Of a stretch of 64,000 nucleotides of DNA, positions 8,889 through 17,867 are shown piece by piece. Origin of the DNA: Candidatus Ideonella esbjergensis. Lineage in GTDB: Bacteria; Pseudomonadota; Gammaproteobacteria; Burkholderiales; Burkholderiaceae_C. Position numbers and translations under genes: made by a program. The DNA is taken from NCBI GenBank assembly GCA_016710065.1, contig JADJLP010000001.1, positions 248,001-312,000 on the forward strand, given 5' to 3'. The stretch's first letter is position 1. Each line of letters begins with the position of its first letter. The notes under the pieces are model-generated. The model was not told the DNA's origin and searched no databases. It saw only the letters and a program-made list of their open reading frames with translations.

Positions 8889-8994
8889 ACCTTCATGCTA
8901 TCTGATTGGCGCGAAAACCACAAGTCCATACTCCTTCCACAGAGCCAAGGAAGGGCTCTGTAGTGATTGCTAACTTGCGATATTTGTTGCGTAA

Positions 8995-11289
8995 TCAACG
9001 GGCTGCGTTGGCATCAGCCACGGTGAGTGCGGTCATGTTGACGATACGCCGCACGGTGGCTGAAGGGGTCAGGATGTGTACCGGCTTGGCCGCGCCCAGT
9101 AGCACCGGGCCGATGGCGATGCCGCCGCCCGAGGCAGTCTTAAGCAGGTTGTAGCTGATGTTGGCCGCGTCGATGTTGGGCAGCACCAGCAGGTTGGCCT
9201 CGCCGCTCAGGGTGCTGCGGGGCATCAGTTCTGCCCGGTAGCCGGCGTCTAGTGCCGCGTCGCCGTGCATCTCGCCATCCACCTCCAACCACGGTGCCGC
9301 TTGCCGCACCAGGGCCAGGGTCTGGCGCATCTTGATCGCCGAGGGCTGGTCGCTCGATCCGAAGTTGGAATGGCTGAGCAGCGCTGCCTTGGGCTGCAGG
9401 CCGAAGCGGCGCATCTCCTCGGCCGCCAGGATGGTGATTTCGGCCAGTTGCTCGGCAGTGGGGTCGTAGTTCACATGGGTGTCGACCAGGAAAACTTGTC
9501 GGCCCGGCAGCACCAGGCCATTCATGCAGGCCAGGGTCTTGACGCCCGGGCGCTTGCCGATGACTGCGTCCACGTGCTGCAAATGGCTGGCGGTGGAGCC
9601 CCAGGTGCCGCAGATCATGCCGTCCACTTCGCCCTTGTGCAGCAGCATGGTGCTGATGAGCGTGAGGCGGCGGCGCATCTCGATCTTGGCGAACTGCTCG
9701 GTCACGCCGCGGCGCTCCATCATGTGGTGATAGGCCTGCCAGAAGCCCCGGTAACGCGTGTCGTCGTCGATGTTGACGATCTCGAAGTCGCGCCCTTCCT
9801 CGATGCGCAACCCCAGCTTCTCGATGCGGGCGTTGATGATGCTGGCGCGGCCCACCAGGTACGGGCGGGCAAGACCTTCGTCGGCCACCACCTGGATGGC
9901 GCGCAGCACGCGGCGGTCTTCACCTTCGGCATAGGCCACGCGGCGCGCCTTGGCGCGCTTGGCCACAGCGAAGATCGGCTTCATCAGTGTGCCCGAGGCG
10001 TAGACGAAGGTTTGCAGCTTGTCGCGGTAGGCCTGCAGGTCGGCGATGGGACGCGTGGCCACGCCGCAAGCACGGGCGGAGTCGGCCACGGCCGGGGCGA
10101 TCTGCATCATCAGCCGCGGGTCGAAGGGCTTTGGGATCAGGTACTCGGGGCCAAAGCTCAATGTCACGCCGGCATAGGCCGAGGCCACCACGTCGTTCTG
10201 CTCGGCCTTGGCCAGATCGGCGATGGCATGCACCGCCGCGATCTCCATCTCGTCGGTGATGGTGCTGGCACCACAGTCCAGGGCCCCGCGGAAAATGTAG
10301 GGGAAGCACAGGACGTTGTTGACCTGGTTCGGGTAGTCGGTGCGGCCGGTGGCCATGATGGCGTCGTCGCGCACCGCCTTGACGGCCTCGGGCATGATCT
10401 CGGGTGTCGGGTTGGCCAACGCGAAGATCAGCGGGGTCGGGCCCATGGCCTTGACCATCTCGGGCTTGAGCACGCCGCCAGCGGACAGACCCAGGAAGAT
10501 GTCAGCGCCGACGATGGCTTCGGCCAGACTGCGATGCGGGGTGTCTTGTGCGAACTCGGCCTTGTCGGGGTCCATCAGCTCCACCCGGCCTTTGTAGACC
10601 ACACCCGCCAGATCGGTGACGGTGATGTTCTCGCGCGGCAGGCCCAACTTGACCAGCAGGTTCAGGCAGGCCAGTGCAGCCGCACCAGCACCAGACGAGA
10701 CCAGCTTGACTTGCTTGATGTCTTTATTGACCACCTTCAGTCCGTTGAGCAGGGCCGCGCCCACCACGATGGCCGTGCCGTGCTGGTCGTCGTGGAACAC
10801 GGGGATCTTCAGGCGCTCGCGCAGCTTGCGTTCGACGTAGAAGCAATCAGGTGCCTTGATGTCCTCAAGGTTGATGCCGCCGAAGGTGGGCTCCAGCGCG
10901 GCGATGATGTCGACGAGCTTGTCAAGGTCGTTCTCGGCGATCTCCAGGTCAAAAACGTCGATGCCGGCGAACTTCTTGAAGAGTACGCCCTTGCCTTCCA
11001 TCACTGGCTTGGACGCCAGCGGGCCGATGTTGCCCAGGCCCAGCACGGCGGTGCCGTTGGTGACCACGGCCACGAGGTTGCCGCGTGAGGTGTAGCGAAA
11101 GGCGTTGGCCGGGTCGTCCACGATCTCTTCGCACGCCGCCGCCACGCCCGGCGAGTAGGCCAAGGCCAGGTCGCGCTGGTTGATCAACTGCTTTGTGGCG
11201 GTGACGGCGATCTTGCCCGGCGTCGGAAACTCGTGGTACTCCAGCGCAGCCCGGCGCAGTTCGGATTGTTTTTCTTCAGCGGTGGCCAT
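8995..11289 (-). CDS. maeB: NADP-dependent malic enzyme with phosphotransacetylase-like domain
   Basis: 764 residues. The malic enzyme N-terminal domain (ALEYHEFPTPGKI, LAYSPGVAAACEEI, catalytic region GNIGPLASKPVMEGKGVLFK) is followed by the NAD(P)-binding domain (SSGAGAAALACLNLLV, RTDYPNQVNNVL). From about residue 440 a phosphate acetyl/butyryltransferase domain follows, which in MaeB is regulatory. The enzyme converts malate to pyruvate, CO2 and NADPH. The ATG at 11289 has AGGA 8 bases upstream and is preferred to the ATG at 11295, which the same AGGA would touch. Confidence 0.96.
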   Translation of the reverse strand: MATAEEKQSELRRAALEYHEFPTPGKIAVTATKQLINQRDLALAYSPGVAAACEEIVDDPANAFRYTSRGNLVAVVTNGTAVLGLGNIGPLASKPVMEGKGVLFKKFAGIDVFDLEIAENDLDKLVDIIAALEPTFGGINLEDIKAPDCFYVERKLRERLKIPVFHDDQHGTAIVVGAALLNGLKVVNKDIKQVKLVSSGAGAAALACLNLLVKLGLPRENITVTDLAGVVYKGRVELMDPDKAEFAQDTPHRSLAEAIVGADIFLGLSAGGVLKPEMVKAMGPTPLIFALANPTPEIMPEAVKAVRDDAIMATGRTDYPNQVNNVLCFPYIFRGALDCGASTITDEMEIAAVHAIADLAKAEQNDVVASAYAGVTLSFGPEYLIPKPFDPRLMMQIAPAVADSARACGVATRPIADLQAYRDKLQTFVYASGTLMKPIFAVAKRAKARRVAYAEGEDRRVLRAIQVVADEGLARPYLVGRASIINARIEKLGLRIEEGRDFEIVNIDDDTRYRGFWQAYHHMMERRGVTEQFAKIEMRRRLTLISTMLLHKGEVDGMICGTWGSTASHLQHVDAVIGKRPGVKTLACMNGLVLPGRQVFLVDTHVNYDPTAEQLAEITILAAEEMRRFGLQPKAALLSHSNFGSSDQPSAIKMRQTLALVRQAAPWLEVDGEMHGDAALDAGYRAELMPRSTLSGEANLLVLPNIDAANISYNLLKTASGGGIAIGPVLLGAAKPVHILTPSATVRRIVNMTALTVADANAAR

Positions 11290-11417
11290 GGGCATCCTTG
11301 AATCAGCGAGATCGGGGCGCCGATTGTAGGAGTGCACATGCCTTGTGCGGCATGCGAGGAATTGCGTAGATCAATGGGCTGGCGAGGCCGAGCCGTGCCG
11401 GCCGACCGCCGCGCGAC

Positions 11418-11807
11418 TCAAAGCTGCGAGTCGGGGCCAGCGAACTGGGTGGCGGCGAAGGACGTGGGGGACGCCACGCGGTCGTCTCCATCACTGATGC
11501 TGTAGGCCATCAGTTGCTGGCGAGTGTGAGCCAGTTCGTCGCGCAGCGCACCGATCTCGGTGGCGTGCAACTTCTTGACGGCTTCCAGCGTTTGGCTCTG
11601 GCGATGGCTGGCCGCCTCGACTTGGGCCTTGAGGTCGCGGTTGGTTTCGCTCAGGCGCTCCAGGGCGCGCCGTTGCTGAGAGTCGGCCAAAGCCAACTTG
11701 GCACGCTGGGCCTTGACCTTGTCGTGCCCGCGCCCCAGACCAAAGCCGAGCAACAAACCGACCAGCAACCCGGCCAGCAGCCAGACTATTTCAACAGAAA
11801 AACTCAT
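11418..11807 (-). CDS. membrane-anchored coiled-coil protein (paralogue A)
   Basis: 129 residues: one N-terminal transmembrane helix (VWLLAGLLVGLLLGFGLG), then a long heptad-rich helix. The block DSQQRRALERLSETNRDLKA resembles a block in the next gene (11832-12449), as does the C-terminal pattern SPTSFAATQF. The two therefore look like tandem duplicates, separated by 24 bases. The function is unknown; the layout is like a structural inner-membrane protein facing the cytoplasm. The ATG at 11807 is used; a TTG two codons upstream is also in frame. Confidence 0.65.
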   Translation of the reverse strand: MSFSVEIVWLLAGLLVGLLLGFGLGRGHDKVKAQRAKLALADSQQRRALERLSETNRDLKAQVEAASHRQSQTLEAVKKLHATEIGALRDELAHTRQQLMAYSISDGDDRVASPTSFAATQFAGPDSQL

Positions 11808-11831
11808 GGGCAAAGGCTGCGTTGCAAAGCG

Positions 11832-12449
11832 TCAATGGGCACGCTTGATGGTGGAGTCCATCGCTTCGGTCATCGCGAAGGTGGTGGTGTCGGCGCCGTC
11901 GTCGGCGCTGGGGCGGTGGCGAGGGCCGCCCTGCCGCAGGCGGTCCATTTCAGCTTCCAGTGCGCGCACATGGTTGGCGTGCGACTTGTGGATGCTGTCA
12001 ACCTGCTCCACCAACAGAGCCATCAGGTACTTCAGCTCAGACGACTGGGACTGGCGCAACTCTTCCACGCGCTGGTCGTAGTCGTCCTTCAGCGCAGCCA
12101 CCTCTTCGTCCTTTTCCTTCAGCAGCCGCGCGTGCTGCGCTGCGCTGGCGCGCAACTGGGCGCTCAGGTCAAGGTTGCTTTCGCGCAGGCGCTCCAGCAG
12201 GCGTTGTTGGGGCGAATCGCCGCGTCCAGGCAACTGGCTGTTGACGGGGCCGGAATCATTGGCGAATGCGCTTTGGGCGGCCAGCATGGTGGTTTGGGCC
12301 CCACGGGCTTCCGTGGGGCGCGCAACAGGCTTGTGGGACTTTTTCTTGCCGCGCGAAAGCAGCGCGCCAAAGAGCACACCGATGCTCAGTCCAGCGGCTG
12401 AACCCCCTATGATCCACCACACCCACCCCGGTATTTCGGGAACCAGCAC
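11832..12449 (-). CDS. membrane-anchored coiled-coil protein (paralogue B)
   Basis: 205 residues. The GTG at 12449 is chosen because GGAGG lies 6 bases upstream. The protein starts with VPEIPGWVWWIIGGSAAG, a transmembrane helix, then a basic RGKKKSHK stop-transfer, a linker, and a coiled coil. DSPQQRLLERLRESNLDLSA parallels DSQQRRALERLSETNRDLKA of the neighbouring gene. The tail ADTTTFAMTEAM parallels its SPTSFAATQF. It is probably co-transcribed with that gene. I do not recognise the family, and the Trp-rich entry to the membrane helix is unusual. Confidence 0.7.
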   Translation of the reverse strand: MLVPEIPGWVWWIIGGSAAGLSIGVLFGALLSRGKKKSHKPVARPTEARGAQTTMLAAQSAFANDSGPVNSQLPGRGDSPQQRLLERLRESNLDLSAQLRASAAQHARLLKEKDEEVAALKDDYDQRVEELRQSQSSELKYLMALLVEQVDSIHKSHANHVRALEAEMDRLRQGGPRHRPSADDGADTTTFAMTEAMDSTIKRAH

Positions 12450-12704
12450 AACGTACCTCCGTTTGGCGCTGAAAGCTCTATGGCATTGCGGTGCATAGAA
12501 CGCGCCGACATATTTACAAACCATTGTGTGCCGAAATGCCGCCTTTCCGTCAATGCCTGAGCCCGCTTTCAATTTGAAACAGGGTGCTTGTGAACGGGGC
12601 CGGGCCATGCGTGCAAATGGCCCTACAGCGCCGCGCATGATGTCACGCCACAGTGGTGAAGACGGTGCTGCTGGCGCGGTGGGTGCCGCTCCTAGAATGA
12701 AGTG

Positions 12705-14318
12705 ATGCCCCGTGCTGCCCCCTCTCGCTCGCCAGACACATCGGCGGCTCATCCCCTTGCAACGCGGCGCTGGGGCTTGGCCGTACTGCACCGCATGGCG
12801 GTAGTGACCATGCTGGGGTTTGCCTCGGGCCTGCCCCTGGCGCTCACGGGCCAAGCCTTGCAGGCCTGGCTCAGCGGCGAAGGCGTGGATGTGGCCACCA
12901 TAGGCTTCCTGAGCCTTGTGGGACTGCCATACACCTTCAAGTTCCTGTGGGCGCCACTGATGGATCGTTTTGACCTGCCGCTGCTGGGTCGAAGGCGTGG
13001 CTGGCTGGTGCTGTCGCAGTTGCTGCTGGCGGGGGCCCTGCTGCTGCTGGCCGCCACCCCCCCCAAAGACTCTCTGCAGGTGTTTGCGCTGCTGGCTGTG
13101 GCGGTGGCCTTTCTCTCGGCCTCGCAGGACGTGGCCTATGACGCCTACCGCACCGACCTGCTGCCGCCGCGCGAGCGCGGCCTGGGCTCGTCGCTGAACG
13201 TGATGGGCTACCGCTTGGCCATGATCCTGTCTGGCGGCGTGGCCATGATCTGGACCGATGCCCAGCACGGTGGTGGATGGACCTGGCCCGAGGTCTACCG
13301 GTTGATGGCGTGGTTGATGGTGGGCGCCGCCGTGCTCAGTGCCACCGCCTTGCCCAAGCTGGCACTGCCCGTGGCCACGTCGGCGCCGGCGGGTCACGAC
13401 CTGCTGGGCTTCTTTGCCGTGGCTGCCGCCGTGGCCATGGGCTACATGGCCACCCAGCACGTGTTCGCGCCACTGGCTTCTAGTCTGGTGGCGCCTTTGT
13501 GGCAGGGCAGCACTCTGGCGCCGGCTCTGCAGCACCGCTGGATGGACCTGGTGGCGCTGTTGGCCGGCCTGGCCTTCACCTTGCCGTTGGCGGCCTGGGC
13601 CTCGCGCGTTGCCCGCTTCGACACCCTGCGCAGCGGCCTGGCCAACTACTTCGCGTTGCCGGGCTCCAAGGCCTTTCTGCTGCTGATCGTGCTCTACAAG
13701 CTGGGCGACGCCTTTGCGCTCTCGTTGATGACGCCCTTCCTGCTCAAGGCTATGGCCTTCAGCTCGGCCGAGGTGGGGGTGGTGAACAAGGTGTTGGGCC
13801 TGTGGCTCACCATCATCGGTGCCCTGGTGGGCGGCACGCTGATGCTGCGCCTGGGCCTGTGGCGTGCGCTCATCATCTTTGGTTTTCTGCAGGGCCTGAG
13901 CAACCTGGGCTTCTGGTGGCTGGCCGTGAGCGGCAAGGGCGCACTGCCCGGTCTGTTGTTGCCGGCGTTTGACTGGGGCATCGTGAAACTGGCGCAGCCC
14001 ACCACGGTGGACGGCGGCCTGCTGATGGCCGTGGCGCTGGAAAACCTCACCGGCGGCATGGGCACGGCAGCCTTCGTGGCCTTCCTGATGAGCCTCACCA
14101 GCCAGCGCTTCACCGCCACCCAGTACGCGCTGCTCAGCGCGTTTGCGTCGGTGGGTCGGGTCTGGGTGGGGCCGCTGGCGGGGGTGCTGGCCGAGTCGAT
14201 CGGCTGGCCTTCATTCTTCGTGGTGGCCACGGCCTTGTCATTGCCTGCACTGGCCATGCTTTGGGTGATGCGCCACACCATCCGCGCGCTTGACAGCGAC
14301 CCTGGCGCCACCACCTAG
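12705..14318 (+). CDS. AmpG-like muropeptide permease (MFS)
   Basis: 537 residues with about 12-14 hydrophobic segments. AmpG-like hallmarks are LGFASGLPLALTGQALQAWL near residue 45, FKFLWAPLMDRFDLPLLGRRRGW in the 2-3 loop and SASQDVAYDAYRTDLL. AmpG imports anhydro-muropeptides from the periplasm for wall recycling, which would fit with amgK in this window, though the two are 10 kb apart. Other AmpG-family MFS members exist, so the substrate is inferred. The start is the ATG at 12705 (a GTG lies directly before it). Confidence 0.85.
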   Translation: MPRAAPSRSPDTSAAHPLATRRWGLAVLHRMAVVTMLGFASGLPLALTGQALQAWLSGEGVDVATIGFLSLVGLPYTFKFLWAPLMDRFDLPLLGRRRGWLVLSQLLLAGALLLLAATPPKDSLQVFALLAVAVAFLSASQDVAYDAYRTDLLPPRERGLGSSLNVMGYRLAMILSGGVAMIWTDAQHGGGWTWPEVYRLMAWLMVGAAVLSATALPKLALPVATSAPAGHDLLGFFAVAAAVAMGYMATQHVFAPLASSLVAPLWQGSTLAPALQHRWMDLVALLAGLAFTLPLAAWASRVARFDTLRSGLANYFALPGSKAFLLLIVLYKLGDAFALSLMTPFLLKAMAFSSAEVGVVNKVLGLWLTIIGALVGGTLMLRLGLWRALIIFGFLQGLSNLGFWWLAVSGKGALPGLLLPAFDWGIVKLAQPTTVDGGLLMAVALENLTGGMGTAAFVAFLMSLTSQRFTATQYALLSAFASVGRVWVGPLAGVLAESIGWPSFFVVATALSLPALAMLWVMRHTIRALDSDPGATT

Positions 14319-14423
14319 GCGTTAGCAGAGGATCCAAAGGGATAGACCGCCATGCCACACGCCAACCCTGCCTGTCCGGCCTTGAACAAAACGAACCTGG
14401 CGTTGCCGCCTTTGGTGGCCGCC

Positions 14424-15290
14424 ATGCGCTGCACCTGCACCCTGCACACCCGGCGCCGCTGGCTGTCGGCTGCTGCGGGCGCCACTTGGCTGCCCACCGT
14501 TGCCCTGGCCCAAGATGGCGTGAAGGGTGATGTGGGTCGTGAATCCAGGATGACCAAGCTGGTCTCAGCCGACCAGGTGGAACAGGCCGCCTTCCAGCAA
14601 TATGGCCAGCTCAAGCGCGACGCCGGCGCCCAGCGGACCCTGGCGGGTGACGACCACCCTCAGGTCGTTCGCCTGCGTGCCATTGCCCAGCGCATCATCC
14701 CTTTCGCCGCCGACTGGAACGGCCGCGCCCGACTATGGCGCTGGGAAGTCAATCTCATCGTCGACAAGCAGCTCAACGCCTTTTGCATGCCTGGCGGCAA
14801 GATTGCCTTTTACAGCGGCATCCTGCAGCAACTGCAGCTCAGCGACGACGAGGTGGCCATGATCATGGGCCACGAGATGGCCCACGCGCTGCGCGAGCAT
14901 GCCCGTGAGCGCATGGGCAAGACCATGGCCACACGCATGGGCGCCAGCGTGATCAGCTCGCTGCTGGGTCTGGGCAACCTGGGCGACGCGGCACTCAACA
15001 TCGGTGGTCAGCTGGTGACGCTCAAATTCAGCCGCGACGACGAAACCGAGGCCGACCTCGTGGGCGCCGACCTGGCCGCCCGCGCTGGCTATGACCCGCA
15101 CGCAGCGGTGAGCCTGTGGCAAAAGATGATGAAGGCCAGCCAGGGCGCGCCGCCGCAGTTCCTCTCAACCCACCCGGCCGGGCCCACGCGCATTGCCGAC
15201 ATCCAAAAGGTGATGCCGAAGGTGGAGCCGCTGTATGCCAAGGCGGCCAAGCCGTCGCGGCGTTACGGGCCGCCAGCGCCGCCGCGCTGA
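14424..15290 (+). CDS. periplasmic M48-family zinc metalloprotease
   Basis: About 288 residues. The ATG at 14424 gives a compact signal peptide (LHTRRRWLSAAAGATW to VALAQ). An ATG at 14352 is also in frame with a plausible AAAGGGA upstream. The zinc site is GHEMAHALREHA with the third ligand in DDETEADLVGADLA, and the tail includes STHPAGPTRIADI, typical of M48 Ste24/LoiP/YcaL-like proteases. It probably degrades misassembled outer-membrane or periplasmic proteins. It ends two bases before the convergent MBL-fold gene. Confidence 0.9.
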   Translation: MRCTCTLHTRRRWLSAAAGATWLPTVALAQDGVKGDVGRESRMTKLVSADQVEQAAFQQYGQLKRDAGAQRTLAGDDHPQVVRLRAIAQRIIPFAADWNGRARLWRWEVNLIVDKQLNAFCMPGGKIAFYSGILQQLQLSDDEVAMIMGHEMAHALREHARERMGKTMATRMGASVISSLLGLGNLGDAALNIGGQLVTLKFSRDDETEADLVGADLAARAGYDPHAAVSLWQKMMKASQGAPPQFLSTHPAGPTRIADIQKVMPKVEPLYAKAAKPSRRYGPPAPPR

Positions 15291-15291
15291 A

Positions 15292-15930
15292 TCAGGTGTC
15301 GGCCACGTAGGGGTTGGTGCGGCGCTCGCGGCCGAAGCTGCTTTCGGGCCCGTGGCCGGGGATGAACACCGTGTCATCGCCCATGGGCCACAGCCGCTGG
15401 ATGATGCTGGCGATCAGGGTGTCGTGGTCGCCCCCGGGAAAGTCGGTGCGGCCTATAGAACCGGCAAACAGCACGTCGCCCACGAAGCAGCGCTGGGCCT
15501 GGGCGCTGTGAAACACCACGTGGCCCGGCGTGTGACCCGGGCAGTGGCGCACGTCGAGTGTGCAATGGCCCAGCGCCACCGTGTCGCCATCGGCCAGCCA
15601 GCGCGTAGGCGTGAAGGGCTCGGCCGGCGGAAAGCCAAACATGCGGCTTTGCTGCGCCAGCCCGTCAATCCAATACTGGTCGCCGGGGTGTGGGCCCACG
15701 ATGGGCAGGCCCAGTTCCCGAGCCAGTGTGCCGGTGCCGCCAGCATGGTCGATGTGCGCATGGGTGAGCCACAGTGCCGTGAGCTTCAGGCCCAGGCGCT
15801 GCACTTCGGCTTTGAGCAGCGGGAGGTCGCCCCCCGGGTCGATCAGCGCGGCTTCCATGGTTTCGTCGCACCAGACGATGGAGCAGTTTTGCTGGAAATC
15901 GGTGACGGGGACGGTGTGATAGCGAAACAT
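15292..15930 (-). CDS. glyoxalase-II-like MBL-fold hydrolase (YcbL type)
   Basis: 212 residues from the ATG at 15930, which gives MFRYHTVPVTDFQQNCS, the usual start of this group. Metal ligands are THAHIDHAGG, CPGHTPGH, GDVLFAGSIGRTDFPGGD and IPGHGP, a complete binuclear zinc or iron site. Relatives hydrolyse S-lactoylglutathione or similar thioesters; the length (about 212) matches type I YcbL rather than the longer GloB. The upstream frame to 16044 is discarded. Confidence 0.92.
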   Translation of the reverse strand: MFRYHTVPVTDFQQNCSIVWCDETMEAALIDPGGDLPLLKAEVQRLGLKLTALWLTHAHIDHAGGTGTLARELGLPIVGPHPGDQYWIDGLAQQSRMFGFPPAEPFTPTRWLADGDTVALGHCTLDVRHCPGHTPGHVVFHSAQAQRCFVGDVLFAGSIGRTDFPGGDHDTLIASIIQRLWPMGDDTVFIPGHGPESSFGRERRTNPYVADT

Positions 15931-16114
15931 GTGAGCTGTGTGGGAGTTCGAGACATTGTTCCAAACAATGGAACGGAGTCTGAACCTTGTGGGCAGGTCA
16001 CCCCAGTGGCGCCCGGCCCGGATGCTTGTCGAGCGGCCCGCCACCGGGCTGATTGATGCGGCTCAAGCGCAGTGCTGATCACGCCACCACAGGCTCAGCG
16101 ACCAGGCCTAACAT

Positions 16115-16126
16115 AGGGTTATCCCT
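16115..16126. promoter_or_regulatory. AGGG-N4-CCCT palindrome upstream of DUF3563 gene 1
   Basis: AGGGTTATCCCT ends 33 bases before the ATG at 16160. An almost identical palindrome (AGGGTTTACCCT) lies 37 bases before the start of the second DUF3563 gene, suggesting a shared regulator or promoter element. Confidence 0.5.
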
Positions 16127-16159
16127 TAGCAACCGGCAGGGAAGCCTGCTGAGAGCACC

Positions 16160-16360
16160 ATGAACCGAGTCCTTGAGTCCCTGCAGCACATCCTTGAACC
16201 GCTGTTCACGGTTCACCCCCACTCGGCGCTTGACGAGCGCGACGAGGCCTATCTGGCCGAATCGGGCGACATCTTTGAACTGGAGCGCCGTATGGAACAG
16301 GTGGACCGCCGCATTTCCTTCGGCGGCAGCCTGAACGGTTACGACGGCAGCCTGCACTGA
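16160..16360 (+). CDS. DUF3563 mini-protein 1
   Basis: 66 residues: MNRVLESLQHILEPLF, then DEAYLAESGDIFELERRMEQ and the tail YDGSL. The YLAES-D-ELERR core and the YDGSL end are typical of DUF3563, a small protein family common in betaproteobacteria with no known function. It is soluble and highly charged. A second member sits at 21193-21375. The gene stands alone, with the palindrome at 16115 upstream. Confidence 0.82.
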   Translation: MNRVLESLQHILEPLFTVHPHSALDERDEAYLAESGDIFELERRMEQVDRRISFGGSLNGYDGSLH

Positions 16361-16508
16361 GCAGCCAGGCGCGGTCGCACAGGGCCGCGCAAGAGTGACG
16401 TTGGCAATTCGCTCGCGTCTTAGATGTTGGACCCCCAGGTCTGCCAGGTCAACGACACGCCTGCCCCTGCGCTGCTGGCCAAGCCGTCAGAAGTGATTGA
16501 ATGCGGGG

Positions 16509-17429
16509 ATGAGCACCATCCCCACCCCCCTTCGTTTTGATGGCCGCGTTGCCATTGTCACCGGCGCTGGCGGCGGCCTGGGCCGCCAGCATGCGCTGGC
16601 CCTGGCCGCGCGCGGCGCCAAGCTCGTCGTCAACGATTTCGCGCCGGCCCATGGTGCTGCGGCCCCGGCCGACGCCGTGGTAGCGCAGATACGCGCCGCC
16701 GGTGGCGAGGCCATCGCCAACGGCGCCTCGGTGACCGATGCCCAGGCTGTGCAAGCCATGGTGCAGCAGGCCATGGACACCTGGGGCCGCGTGGACATCC
16801 TGGTGAACAACGCCGGCATCCTGCGCGACAAGAGCTTTGCCAAGATGGACCTGGCCGACTTTCGCGCCGTGGTGGAGGTGCACCTGATGGGCGCCGTGCA
16901 TTGCTGCAAGGCGGTGTGGGAGATCATGCGTGCCCAGAACCATGGCCGCATCGTGCTGACCACCTCGTCCTCGGGCCTGTATGGCAACTTTGGCCAGAGC
17001 AACTACGGCGCCGCCAAGATGGCCCTGGTGGGCTTGATGCAAACGCTGTCACTGGAGGGCGAGAAGAACGGCATCCGAGTGAATTGCCTGGCCCCCACCG
17101 CCGCCACGCGCATGACCGAAGGCCTGATGCCGGCGGCCGTGCTGGCACTGCTGCAACCCGAGGCCGTCACCCCCGTGCTGCTGCACCTGTGCCACGACAA
17201 GGCGCCCACCCGCTCCATAGCCTGCGCCGGGGCCGGCACCTTCGAGCGCGCCTACATCACGCTCACCCAGGGCCTGCACCTGGGCCTGGGCCCCGACACG
17301 CCCGAACAGGTGGCTGCGCAGTGGGACGAGATCTCGCGGCGCGACGCAGGCGAGACCGTGCCCCAGGCGGGCTCGGCCCAAGGCACGAACGAGGTGGGTC
17401 AGGCGATGCGGGCAGGTTCAGACGACTGA
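16509..17429 (+). CDS. short-chain dehydrogenase, (3R)-hydroxyacyl-CoA dehydrogenase-like
   Basis: 306 residues. TGAGGGLGR (cofactor loop), NNAGIL, catalytic Ser in TTSSSGLYG and YGAAK (Tyr and Lys) are all present. The length, the insert KLVVNDFAPAHG and the tail after residue 230 match the dehydrogenase unit of peroxisomal multifunctional enzyme type 2 and its bacterial relatives, which act on 3-hydroxyacyl-CoA or steroid substrates. The ATG at 16509 is used; an in-frame TTG four codons upstream is less likely. The gene is alone, with a hairpin after it. Confidence 0.88.
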   Translation: MSTIPTPLRFDGRVAIVTGAGGGLGRQHALALAARGAKLVVNDFAPAHGAAAPADAVVAQIRAAGGEAIANGASVTDAQAVQAMVQQAMDTWGRVDILVNNAGILRDKSFAKMDLADFRAVVEVHLMGAVHCCKAVWEIMRAQNHGRIVLTTSSSGLYGNFGQSNYGAAKMALVGLMQTLSLEGEKNGIRVNCLAPTAATRMTEGLMPAAVLALLQPEAVTPVLLHLCHDKAPTRSIACAGAGTFERAYITLTQGLHLGLGPDTPEQVAAQWDEISRRDAGETVPQAGSAQGTNEVGQAMRAGSDD

Positions 17430-17449
17430 AACGGAGCGCCAGAAACGGC

Positions 17450-17473
17450 AATGCCCTGCGTTTGCAGGGCATT
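17450..17473 (+). terminator. hairpin after the SDR gene
   Basis: AATGCCCTGC (17450-17459) pairs perfectly with 17464-17473 around loop GTTT, 20 bases after the stop. There is no strong T-run, so efficiency is uncertain. Confidence 0.6.
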
Positions 17474-17501
17474 GTGGGTGCTGCACTTGGCAGCTTCAAC
17501 A

Positions 17502-17723
17502 TCACACGGGAGTGATGTAAACCGACATCGGGTCGGTCAGGGGGGTAAGGTTCGGTGCGGCGTATCGATAGGTCTTCTCTCCTGTTTTGGCGAACTGGTT
17601 GAAGTACTTTCGTGTCGTCTCATCGACACCCAAAGTAAACGCCTTTGTTGCCGTGTCGTCAAGGTCCGTGCGCCATGTTTGCCGTGCGAGTGTGTGTATT
17701 TCTTCCGGTGCGCCATCGGCCAT
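17502..17723 (-). CDS. possible small hypothetical protein
   Basis: 73 residues from an ATG at 17723: MADGAPEEIHTLARQTWR then KYFNQFAKTGEKTYRYA and a tail ending SVYITPV. Composition is unlike the antisense shadows nearby: fewer Arg/Ala, more Thr, Tyr and Phe. Local GC is also lower than in neighbours. It converges on the SDR gene. No family is recognised, no clear ribosome site is seen, and it may be a fragment. Confidence 0.35.
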   Translation of the reverse strand: MADGAPEEIHTLARQTWRTDLDDTATKAFTLGVDETTRKYFNQFAKTGEKTYRYAAPNLTPLTDPMSVYITPV

Positions 17724-17867
17724 TCGCCGCACGACGTCATTTCTGAGGCCAGGCACGCGGCATGGCATCCTTGCGGGCTGTGCATGCGACCAGACCCTGC
17801 CAACTTTGCCTCTGACCGGCCGGCCAGCCGCCTGAAGCAGGCCCATTTCCTTCCTTCGCCGCAACCT

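Noticed and set aside
9265..11088. 607-codon plus-strand frame
   Set aside because: It is antisense to maeB, His/Gly/Val-rich as expected for the shadow of a high-GC gene, with no domain.
17587..17835. 82-codon plus-strand frame
   Set aside because: It conflicts with a slightly better reverse frame (17502-17723) and has no family features.
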